Shown one piece after another: positions 1 to 6,008 of a stretch of 6,008 nt of DNA. Each line of letters starts with the position of its first letter. Positions within the stretch are counted from its first letter, which is position 1. The stretch comes from Candidatus Omnitrophota bacterium (lineage in GTDB: Bacteria > Omnitrophota > Gorgyraeia > Gygaellales > Profunditerraquicolaceae), in assembly GCA_028717985.1 (NCBI GenBank), contig JAQUMS010000092.1:1-6008 (forward strand). Direction: 5' to 3'. The position numbers and the translations under genes were made by a program. The notes beneath the pieces are model-generated. The model searched no databases, had not been told where the DNA came from, and worked only from the letters and a program-made list of their open reading frames with translations.

Positions 1-32
1 AGAGGAATAATAACTTTACTTATTTTTTTCAT
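1..32 (-). CDS. Start of a downstream gene, N-terminal fragment only
   Basis: An ATG at 32-30 opens a frame reading MKKISKVIIP to the window edge, 45 bases after the channel gene stop and in the same direction. A basic start followed by hydrophobic residues suggests a signal peptide or membrane anchor, as in secreted or inner-membrane proteins. The position after a TolC gene is one where a full-length adaptor or another pump subunit is often found, but ten residues cannot establish this. The gene call rests mainly on the good ribosome binding site and the tight, co-directional spacing. Confidence 0.55.
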   Translation of the reverse strand, partial: MKKISKVIIP

Positions 33-39
33 CAATGTT

Positions 40-45
40 CTCCTT
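40..45 (-). promoter_or_regulatory. Strong Shine-Dalgarno for a gene running off the left edge
   Basis: The minus strand reads AAGGAG seven bases before an ATG at 32-30. It lies 32 bases beyond the channel gene stop and is the best ribosome binding site in the window. Confidence 0.65.
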
Positions 46-77
46 GTACTCAGGCGTTGCCCGACGGAAAAAATAGA

Positions 78-1427
78 TTATGGCCGGGTTTCTACACGGC
101 TTCGCCCCATGACCCGGTTTAAATAAGCCTCCGCCATAAAATAATCATAAATCCCTTCCGATAGATTTTTCTCAATCTGACTTAATGAAACCTGCGCGTC
201 CATAACATCCAAATTAGTACCTTCGCCATTATCGAATCTGACTTCGGCAATCTTTAAAGCTTCTTTAGCTTCCTCTATGTTATCTTTCTGCGAATCAATA
301 ACAGACTGCGCCTTGTTCAGGTCAAGGCAGGCTTTCCTGATATCCACGGCAATCTGCTCTCCCATATCTTCCTTTTCTAATTGTGCCTGTGTATACCGAG
401 CCCTGGCTTCCTCAACTTTCGCTTTCGTGGAAAACCCGTCAAAAACAGGAATGCTCACCGTGATCCCTGCGTCCCAGTTATTGTGCCGGCTATTGACCAT
501 ATCTCCTATATCATTTGACCGATAGTTGTAACCAAGCGCGGCATTAACCTGCGGCTTATGCCCTGCTTTCGCCATCTCTATTGACCATTTGTTCACATCA
601 ACTCCAAGAGCCATAAGCTTCATCTCGGGTTTCTCAAGATATGCGATTTTCAAAAATTCGCTTTCTTTAATTTCTACCGGGCTGTACACAAAGCTGTCTT
701 TTAACACAACCGAAACCCTCATTTTCAACCCCAGGAGCTTCTTTAATTCAGCGTCTAACAAATCCACGGCATTCTTTGCTTTTATAAGCTCCGGCATTAA
801 CTTGGAAACCTGCACGCCTGATTGCAATAGGTCGAAACGGGAAGCAGTGCCTTGCTCATATTTATTCTTTACATCTTCATAATGGGATTTGGCCTGATCA
901 AGGAGATTATGCGCGATCCTTTCAGTTTCATGGGCCAAAAGCAAACCGTAATAAATATTTTTTACTTCAAACTCGGTATCAAGCTTACGCGCTCGTAAAG
1001 TTTCCTCTTGAATTCTTAAAGTGATCTGTTTTTGCCTAAGATTAGCGGTATTCGCTCCGCCGTTAAACACATTCTGATCCAATGTCAATCCGGCCTTATT
1101 ATCATTGCGGTATCCGGTAAAAATACCGTGATCTTTTTTCGTGTTTTGAATCTGCGATAAACTAAGAACGCTCCCGGTATGAACGTAACCCGCCTGAGCG
1201 TTCAGCTTGGGAAGAAATTCGCTTCGCGCGTCCGTTATGCCCGCGTGAGCCGCGACAATCTCCTGTTCGCTAATCTGTATATCCTTATTATTCTTGAAGG
1301 CAACAGCTATTGCCTCATCTACGGAAAGATTATACTGAGAAGATGTTTCCTGGACGGCAGCAAAACAGTGGAGAATCCCGCAAAAAAACGCCATAAATAA
1401 AACCGGTAAACTTATCTTTTTTTTCAT
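78..1427 (-). CDS. TolC-like outer-membrane efflux protein
   Basis: This is the outer-membrane exit duct of a tripartite pump, 449 residues and typical for the family. Residues 1-23 form a signal peptide (MKKKIS basic start, hydrophobic core, likely cleavage after CFA at 21-23). The Cys before that site is not in a proper lipobox, so lipidation is unlikely. Two outer-membrane efflux protein repeats follow. The first spans about 32-235: NLSVDEAIAVAFKNNKDI at 33-50, FLPKL at 71-75, QNVFNGG at 118-124, YEQGTASRFDLL at 190-201. The second spans about 258-440: IPVFDGF at 326-332, RFDNGEGTNLDVMDAQ at 397-412. Long heptad-like helices fit the periplasmic barrel. The gene starts 7 bases after the tetR stop and has almost no Shine-Dalgarno, suggesting translation coupled to tetR. 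It is probably the partner of the adaptor and permease upstream, though it could serve other pumps. Confidence 0.93.
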   Translation of the reverse strand: MKKKISLPVLFMAFFCGILHCFAAVQETSSQYNLSVDEAIAVAFKNNKDIQISEQEIVAAHAGITDARSEFLPKLNAQAGYVHTGSVLSLSQIQNTKKDHGIFTGYRNDNKAGLTLDQNVFNGGANTANLRQKQITLRIQEETLRARKLDTEFEVKNIYYGLLLAHETERIAHNLLDQAKSHYEDVKNKYEQGTASRFDLLQSGVQVSKLMPELIKAKNAVDLLDAELKKLLGLKMRVSVVLKDSFVYSPVEIKESEFLKIAYLEKPEMKLMALGVDVNKWSIEMAKAGHKPQVNAALGYNYRSNDIGDMVNSRHNNWDAGITVSIPVFDGFSTKAKVEEARARYTQAQLEKEDMGEQIAVDIRKACLDLNKAQSVIDSQKDNIEEAKEALKIAEVRFDNGEGTNLDVMDAQVSLSQIEKNLSEGIYDYFMAEAYLNRVMGRSRVETRP

Positions 1428-1434
1428 AGGGTAT

Positions 1435-2028
1435 TTAGGATTTTTTATTCACGAGCGATTTAAAAATCAAATACTTCACCGTATTCTTAATTTCATCTAC
1501 TGTGTTGTCTTTAACTCCAAAATGCAGTTTAATGATATTGAATTGCATCATTCCCAGAAGGCTTGAAGACAGGACATTCGAATTAAGCTGATGGAACTCA
1601 TCTGAATGAATACCTTGCACGATAACGCGCTCAATAAACCGCTGGTAAGGCAAAATAATAGTTTTAAGCACATAGGGAAAAGGAACTATCGCATCCCCTG
1701 TCTTTCCGAAAAGGATCTGAAAAATATGTATTTTCCCTGTGAAATAGTGGAAATGAAAATCAATTATCCTTTCCAGCCTCTCCCCGGCGGTTTCGCCTGC
1801 ATTAACTTCCAACTTCAGCTGACTGAAAAACTCTTCCGCGTTTTCTCTAATGACCGCCAAAAACAACTCATGTTTACTGGTAAAATAATGGTAGATAATC
1901 CCCTCGGAACAACCCGCTTCCCGGGCGATCTCCTTGGTGGTTGCCTGAGTAAATCCCCATCGCGCCGCAACGGTAATCGCGGCTTCTATAATCCTTTCGC
2001 GCATATCAATCATTATTGTTTCCTGCAT
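1435..2028 (-). CDS. TetR/AcrR-family transcriptional repressor
   Basis: This is a probable ligand-responsive repressor of the efflux locus. From the chosen ATG it is 197 residues, normal for the family. The N-terminal DNA-binding domain spans about 9-56: MRERIIEAAI begins helix 1, followed by WGF (24-26), TTKEIAREAG (30-39) and the recognition region CSEGIIYHYF (40-49), then SKHELF (51-56). All match the TetR_N pattern closely. The remaining 140 residues are helical and divergent, as expected of the ligand and dimer domain, and do not reveal the ligand. An in-frame TTG 33 bases upstream would add 11 residues encoded largely by the operator and is rejected. The gene has its own promoter and operator and is followed after 7 bases by the channel gene, so autoregulation and control of the channel are likely. 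Control of the adaptor and permease is possible but not visible here. Confidence 0.93.
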   Translation of the reverse strand: MQETIMIDMRERIIEAAITVAARWGFTQATTKEIAREAGCSEGIIYHYFTSKHELFLAVIRENAEEFFSQLKLEVNAGETAGERLERIIDFHFHYFTGKIHIFQILFGKTGDAIVPFPYVLKTIILPYQRFIERVIVQGIHSDEFHQLNSNVLSSSLLGMMQFNIIKLHFGVKDNTVDEIKNTVKYLIFKSLVNKKS

Positions 2029-2033
2029 ACCAT

Positions 2034-2038
2034 CTCCC
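2034..2038 (-). promoter_or_regulatory. Ribosome binding site that fixes the tetR start
   Basis: The minus strand reads GGGAG five bases before the ATG at 2028-2026. This supports that ATG over an in-frame TTG at 2061-2059, which lies inside the operator and almost at the predicted transcription start, and so would have no leader for a ribosome binding site. Confidence 0.7.
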
Positions 2039-2040
2039 GT

Positions 2041-2062
2041 ATTGAGTGAGTGCTCACTCAAT
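2041..2062. promoter_or_regulatory. Palindromic operator, probable TetR binding site
   Basis: The left arm ATTGAGTGAG (2041-2050) and right arm (2053-2062) are exact reverse complements around a two-base TG centre. The length and symmetry suit a TetR-family dimer. The site sits immediately downstream of the predicted -10 box and just ahead of the tetR ribosome binding site, so a bound repressor would block initiation. Binding by the adjacent repressor is an inference from position. Confidence 0.75.
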
Positions 2063-2065
2063 ACG

Positions 2066-2095
2066 AGTTTAACACATACTTTACCCGCTTGTCAA
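2066..2095 (-). promoter_or_regulatory. Predicted sigma70-like promoter of tetR and the outer-membrane factor gene
   Basis: The minus strand reads a perfect -35 box TTGACA (2095-2090), an 18-base spacer, and a -10 box TAAACT (2071-2066, four of six consensus bases). The -10 is preceded by TGT, an extended -10 element. The predicted transcription start falls near 2059, inside the palindrome at 2041-2062. This would let tetR and the downstream channel gene be expressed apart from the adaptor-permease transcript. Confidence 0.65.
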
Positions 2096-2097
2096 AT

Positions 2098-2202
2098 AAA
2101 AAGGGGTCTTTTAATGGATTCTTTTAAAACGGCAGCGTTGTTCTTCGGAAATATTTATACGGCATGCGAGTCCCCTTTGAGCATTTGGTATCGTATCAAA
2201 GG
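2098..2202 (-). repeat. Mutually exclusive short inverted repeats between permease and tetR
   Basis: On the minus strand the segment TCAAAGGGG (2180-2172) can pair in two ways. It can pair upstream with CCTTTGA (2202-2196), giving a 7-bp stem with a 15-base loop. It can also pair downstream with CCCCTTT (2106-2100), giving a 7-bp stem with a 65-base loop, followed by TTATTT. The second form loosely resembles an intrinsic terminator for the permease transcript. The stems are short and the long loop is unfavourable, so a function is uncertain. Nothing else convincing lies between the permease stop and the tetR promoter. Confidence 0.2.
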
Positions 2203-2228
2203 CACGCTCGACAATTACGGGAAGCTTA

Positions 2229-5200
2229 TCAGGAACTTTTTTGTTTAAAAATTTTTCTTTCAAATCGTTCTAAATACCAAAAAACCACCGGAACCAGAAT
2301 AAACGTGAACAGGATCGAAGCAAGCATCCCCCCTGTCATTACCGCGCCCATTGACTGTTTTACTTTCATAACAGACCATAACTGCGGCACAACACCAAGG
2401 ATAATCGCGATAGAAGTCATCATAATCGCCCGGAATTTCTCCGAAGCCCCCAGCCACAGCGCTTCCTTAACCGGCACGCCTTCCTTCATTTTAATCAAGG
2501 TATAATCCAAAAGCAGGATCGCGTTATTGACCACCATACCCACAAGCATAACCACACCCATCAATGAAGCGATATTAATAGACTGCCCCAGGAAGAACAA
2601 TCCTAAGATCATCCCTGTGATGGAAGTAAATACGGTCGCCATAATCGCCCAAGGATACGCTACCAGCGAATCCATGAGTGCGCACAAAAGCATAAAAGTC
2701 AGAATAACCGCAAGTATAAATGCCTTACCTAATTCCTGGTTCGCCTCATTCATATTCTCCGAATTTCCTACGTACCGATACCCATATCCTTCCGGAAAAT
2801 GCATGGATTTGAATTGTTTATCCAGAAGCCCCGAGACAATACCCAGAGAGCTCTTACCCAGAAAACCATCGAGATGGATAACCCTCACCCGATCCCGGTG
2901 ACGGATAGTCGGAATGGCTTTATGAGTCGTTATCGTGCCAAGTTCATCCAGAGGTATAAGCCCTTTACGTGAAAGTATGGACATTACTTTTATGTCATTA
3001 AAATCCTGTGCATACGCATCATTCAACTCTATATTAACCTTATATTCCTCTCCTTTTTCCTTATAGGTATTGGTATCTTCGCCGTACACTGACGCCCGAA
3101 AACTCGATCCCACAGACATCGCAGTGACCCCGTATTCAACAAGTTTCTCCTGCAGAGGTTTCATACGGATCTCATCGCGGGGATATTTGTATGACAAAAT
3201 AACGCTCTTAAAATATCCGCTGCGCTGCATTAAATCTTTCATCTCCTGCGAAAGCCGGATCATAGTATCGTAATCAACGCCGAACAGGTCTATGGCAACA
3301 TCCCCCGTTCCTGCCTCAGCAGAAACACCCCGATCATAACTCACCTCGACATCAGGGATCGTAGCGATAAACCTGGTAAGATCGTCCATAATATCCACGT
3401 CTTTTCTCTTACGGTCTTTTAACGGCACCAGATCAAAGGTGATCTTCGCATTCTCAACCCCGTTCGTTCCGATATTGGTCAAATACGACTTTTTCTCAGG
3501 GATATTATCCAGATACCTTTCCACCAGTTTACAGGTCTCAAGGGTCCGTTCTATAGTAGAACCCTGCGGCAGAACCATGTTAATGGTAAATTGATTCTCA
3601 TCGGATTTCGGGGTAAAATCACTCTCAATATACGGCACCACCATCAATGACCCGAAAAATACCAGTATAACGGCCACAATGGTCATTTTGGGATACCGAA
3701 AGATGAGTTCAAAAATATGCTTATATTCTTTCTTCATGAATTCCATGCTCATATCAATACTTTTACGCACCCAATGAAGAGGAACACACAGTGCGTCTAA
3801 AAAACTATTATGCCAACCCCCTCCCGATTTTTTTTCTGTTTTAGGCTTGAGCAACGCGGCACACATCATGGGCGTCAGGCAAAACGATGCCAGGAGAGAA
3901 AAAAGCGTGGCATAAACAACGGTCAGGCCGAAAGACTTCATAAATACCCCGACGATCCCGCCCATCATGGAAAGCGGCATAAAAACAACCAGATTCGTAC
4001 CGGTAGCGGCAATAATAGGCACGACTACTTCCTGAGTACCGTCAATGGCCGCCTTAACGGGATCATTGGAACGGTCAAGATGCACCAATACATTCTCGAT
4101 GATGACAATAGCGTTTGAGATCAGAGTGCCCAATACAGAAGCAAGAGCAAGCAGGGTCAACATGTTGATTGAAAATTTAGAGGCCCACATCGGGAATAAC
4201 GTTGAAACGATCGAGGTCGGAATAATAATGCAGGCGATAACGGCACTATCCCACCTGCCCATGAATAAATAAAGGATCGCGGCGGTAAGCAAAAGGCCGA
4301 TAATAATACTCCATTTCGTATCATTGGTTTCATTAACTATAAACGTAGTTGTATCCGTGGCGATATCCAGCTTCATCCCCCGGGGCAAAATTGCCCTGAA
4401 CGAATCCAGCCGGCGCCTCATTTCCTGGGCAATAGACACCGCATTGCCGTCTGAGGCTTTACTGATAGAAAGCCCTACCACTTCCTTGCCATTATACCGC
4501 GCCGCCGAGTCTATCTTTTTATAACCGTCTTCCACCACCGCAATATCTTTAAGATAAAAACTTGCCCCGTCTAAAGAAACCATCCTCATCTGCCTGATCT
4601 CGTCAATACTTTCAAACTCACCGGTAAACCTGACCCCCAGGGAATTAAACCCTTTTTCTAAAACTCCCGCGGGGATATTCTTATTTTTCACCAGCATGGC
4701 GTTGATTACTTCCCCGATACTGATATAATGTTGTTTCATCAGCATAGGGTCAAGCCATACGTTGATCTGGCGTTTTTTACCGCCATAAATGTCAACCTTG
4801 GCAACACCGGCAATAGAAGAAAATTTTGTTTTCAGGGTCTTGTCGGCATATTCGTAGAGATCGCGGGCATTAAGAGTATCGCTGGAAAGCACCAGATCCA
4901 TTACCGGAACGAGCAAAGGATCAAATTTCTCGATCACGGGTTTTTCTATATTTTCAGGAAGGTCATTCAATATAGCGTCGACTTTATCCTTCACTTCGAT
5001 AGATTTAACATTGACGTCGGCTTCGATCAAAAACTCGATAGAAATATAACCCAGGCTTTCATACGCCCAGCTTTTGATTTTCTTGATCTCGGAAATCTCG
5101 GCAACTACATCTTCGATCTTTTTCACTACCAGGGTTTCCACTTCCAGCGGCGTCGCGCCCGGATACGTTACCGATACCGTAACAATGGGAAAATCCATTT

Positions 5201-5309
5201 TGGGGGTCTTCTCTACCAGCAGTTTGGAATAGCTGAATATACCCAAAACCACAAATACCAGAACAAACATGATGGTAGTAACACGATGTTTTACAAAAAA
5301 TTCTATCAT
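2229..5309 (-). CDS. RND (AcrB/HAE1-like) efflux permease with altered proton-relay residues
   Basis: This inner-membrane pump of 1026 residues is close to the usual RND length of about 1000-1050. It shows the duplicated RND layout: TM1 at about 10-29, a first periplasmic porter region (TYPGATPLEVE at 48-58), TM2-TM6 at about 332-486, TM7 at about 540-560, a second periplasmic region (PQGSTIERTLE at 581-591), and TM8-TM12 at about 862-1012. Recognisable motifs are FSIN (379-382), ENVLVH (405-410), NNAILLLDY (928-936) and MTSIAIILG (964-972). Aligned by eye to E. coli AcrB, Asp407-Asp408 become Ser398-Asn399, Lys940 becomes Asn928, Arg971 becomes Lys958, and Thr978 is kept as Thr965. Asn at the 408 and 940 sites is common in broader RND groups, but absence of both TM4 aspartates is unusual. 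The MIEFFVKHRVTT start is typical of the family. I see no methionine-rich metal-site signature, so the substrate is unknown. Confidence 0.95.
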   Translation of the reverse strand: MIEFFVKHRVTTIMFVLVFVVLGIFSYSKLLVEKTPKMDFPIVTVSVTYPGATPLEVETLVVKKIEDVVAEISEIKKIKSWAYESLGYISIEFLIEADVNVKSIEVKDKVDAILNDLPENIEKPVIEKFDPLLVPVMDLVLSSDTLNARDLYEYADKTLKTKFSSIAGVAKVDIYGGKKRQINVWLDPMLMKQHYISIGEVINAMLVKNKNIPAGVLEKGFNSLGVRFTGEFESIDEIRQMRMVSLDGASFYLKDIAVVEDGYKKIDSAARYNGKEVVGLSISKASDGNAVSIAQEMRRRLDSFRAILPRGMKLDIATDTTTFIVNETNDTKWSIIIGLLLTAAILYLFMGRWDSAVIACIIIPTSIVSTLFPMWASKFSINMLTLLALASVLGTLISNAIVIIENVLVHLDRSNDPVKAAIDGTQEVVVPIIAATGTNLVVFMPLSMMGGIVGVFMKSFGLTVVYATLFSLLASFCLTPMMCAALLKPKTEKKSGGGWHNSFLDALCVPLHWVRKSIDMSMEFMKKEYKHIFELIFRYPKMTIVAVILVFFGSLMVVPYIESDFTPKSDENQFTINMVLPQGSTIERTLETCKLVERYLDNIPEKKSYLTNIGTNGVENAKITFDLVPLKDRKRKDVDIMDDLTRFIATIPDVEVSYDRGVSAEAGTGDVAIDLFGVDYDTMIRLSQEMKDLMQRSGYFKSVILSYKYPRDEIRMKPLQEKLVEYGVTAMSVGSSFRASVYGEDTNTYKEKGEEYKVNIELNDAYAQDFNDIKVMSILSRKGLIPLDELGTITTHKAIPTIRHRDRVRVIHLDGFLGKSSLGIVSGLLDKQFKSMHFPEGYGYRYVGNSENMNEANQELGKAFILAVILTFMLLCALMDSLVAYPWAIMATVFTSITGMILGLFFLGQSINIASLMGVVMLVGMVVNNAILLLDYTLIKMKEGVPVKEALWLGASEKFRAIMMTSIAIILGVVPQLWSVMKVKQSMGAVMTGGMLASILFTFILVPVVFWYLERFERKIFKQKSS
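5306..5309 (-). other. ATGA start-stop overlap between adaptor and RND permease
   Basis: On the minus strand the permease ATG (5309-5307) shares bases with the adaptor TGA (5308-5306). Such 4-base overlaps usually indicate one transcript and coupled translation, which would balance the two inner-membrane and periplasmic subunits. Only a modest purine-rich stretch (AAGGCGGG) precedes the ATG. Confidence 0.9.
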
Positions 5310-6008
5310 AGGTGCCCGCCTTCAATCTCGATCCGCCGCGACGACGCATCAGAAACAATCCGCACTTTATCATTTTCCGATAATATACTGCGGCCGTTAA
5401 AAACAATTACATCTCCCGGATTAATTCCTTCGCCGATAACCGAACCATACCCATTACGGGATACTATCTTCACCTGAATTCTTTTGGCTTTTCCATTCTC
5501 GACCTTCCACACATAATATTCCCCTTCAGAAAAATCTAAAATCTCATTGGGCACTACGAGCGCATTCGCTAATATACTCGTGCGCACAAAAACCACCGCC
5601 AATTCTCCTAAGCCTAAAGCATCATTGAGTTCTATTCCCACGGAAAACATACCTGTATCCGCATCTAATTCCCTGCCGATAGTTAGAATCCTTCCGCATG
5701 ATTGATTCTTATCAGTACAAAAAATTTCCTGCCCTTCTTTCAGGTTATCCTTAATATCACCGGTAACAAACCCCGCGGCCCTTGTATCTATCCCTCCGCG
5801 CACACTCAGTTTCGTAAAAACGGGAACATCCTTAGGCATGACCTTTTCAACGGTCACAGGCTTTCCGTTATGTTCCCATTCTGAAACAAAACTGACAATA
5901 GCCTTATTGCGGTCGCGCTGCACTAATTCTATACGGATAAAAACGGAAACAAAACAAATCACAATAATTCCCGCATACACGTATATCTTACGGCTATAGT
6001 TTCTTATC
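5306..6008 (-). CDS. Short RND efflux periplasmic adaptor (membrane fusion protein, HlyD/AcrA type), 5' partial
   Basis: This is probably the periplasmic adaptor linking the RND permease to the outer-membrane channel. A GTG at 5980 would give 224 residues, but it has no convincing Shine-Dalgarno and the frame stays open to the window edge, adding a basic stretch (IRNYSRKIY) before the hydrophobic segment. I therefore treat it as 5'-partial. Numbering from the GTG: residues 3-15 are a signal-anchor or membrane helix. About 58-135 match the adaptor beta-barrel (GDIKDNLKEGQEIF at 74-87, then CGRILTIGRELDADTGMFSV at 95-114). About 136-215 match the membrane-proximal domain (ALVVPNEIL at 140-148, EGINPGDVIVFNG at 184-196). 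The lipoyl and alpha-hairpin domains normally placed before the barrel are missing, and typical adaptors are 350-400 residues. Cys88 and Cys95 could form a disulfide. The stop overlaps the permease start. The family call rests on motif reading; the short architecture is visible directly. Confidence 0.75.
   Translation of the reverse strand, partial: IRNYSRKIYVYAGIIVICFVSVFIRIELVQRDRNKAIVSFVSEWEHNGKPVTVEKVMPKDVPVFTKLSVRGGIDTRAAGFVTGDIKDNLKEGQEIFCTDKNQSCGRILTIGRELDADTGMFSVGIELNDALGLGELAVVFVRTSILANALVVPNEILDFSEGEYYVWKVENGKAKRIQVKIVSRNGYGSVIGEGINPGDVIVFNGRSILSENDKVRIVSDASSRRIEIEGGHL

Noticed and set aside
84..117. Inverted repeat CCGGGT/ACCCGG near the end of the channel gene with a T-run about nine bases further on, as a terminator
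   Set aside because: The stem is six bases, lies inside the coding sequence, and the T-run is too far from its base. A downstream gene with a strong ribosome binding site follows at once, which argues for continued transcription.
2029..2061. Eleven-residue N-terminal extension of the TetR protein from a TTG start
   Set aside because: The start lies inside the palindromic operator and about at the predicted transcription start, with no room for a ribosome binding site. The ATG at 2028 has a good GGGAG and fits the family start.
2114..2248. Plus-strand 44-codon frame starting MDSFKTAALFF with AAGGGG ahead of its ATG
   Set aside because: The AAGGGG is plausible, but I see no convincing plus-strand promoter, the product matches nothing I recognise, and the frame runs into the 3' end of the permease gene in convergent orientation. 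Too weak to call a gene.
2128..2505. Plus-strand frame with a protein-like stretch (MRVPFEHLVSYQ and following) that could be a gene remnant
   Set aside because: The protein-like part is short (about 40 codons), has no good start signal, and then continues only as antisense of the permease. It could be chance. A translated search of 2128-2250 would settle it.
4728..5477. Plus-strand open frame of 249 codons opposite the permease and adaptor
   Set aside because: It runs antisense through two clearly real genes with family motifs, its translation is rich in His, Phe, Arg and Asn with no recognisable domain, and no ribosome binding site was seen. It is a shadow of the minus-strand codon pattern.
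1..6008. CRISPR arrays, tRNA or rRNA genes, insertion sequences, attachment sites
   Set aside because: Coding sequence occupies nearly the whole window. No regularly spaced repeats, transposase-like frames, terminal inverted repeats or cloverleaf-forming segments were seen on either strand.

Overview
The window carries a tripartite RND-type efflux locus, with every convincing gene on the minus strand. Two membrane-spanning or outer-membrane components with Gram-negative signatures (an RND permease and a TolC-like channel) show that the host is a diderm bacterium. Base composition is moderate and codon use looks even across the genes. I cannot assign the lineage from sequence reading alone; an uncultured diderm phylum is plausible but this is a guess.

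In transcription order (right to left): a short periplasmic adaptor (5306 to the right edge, 5' end probably outside the window); an RND inner-membrane permease of 1026 residues (2229-5309) that overlaps the adaptor by 4 bases; a 197-bp gap; a TetR-family repressor (1435-2028); a TolC-like outer-membrane factor (78-1427) starting 7 bases after the repressor; and the first codons of another gene (1-32) behind a strong ribosome binding site. The 197-bp gap, which includes the 5' leader of tetR, holds a sigma70-like promoter and a near-perfect 22-bp palindrome placed over the expected transcription start. The repressor therefore probably controls itself and the outer-membrane factor. Whether it also controls the adaptor-permease pair cannot be seen, because that promoter lies outside the window.

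The parts fit a pump that moves a compound from inner membrane or periplasm through the TolC-like channel, but two are unusual. The adaptor appears to go from its membrane anchor almost directly into the beta-barrel and membrane-proximal domains, with no room for the lipoyl and alpha-helical hairpin domains that normally reach TolC. The permease has Ser-Asn where AcrB has the proton-relay Asp407-Asp408, and Asn where AcrB has Lys940. Either this is a pump with different energy coupling and a different docking arrangement, or it depends on extra components. The gene starting at 32, whose identity is not visible, is one candidate.
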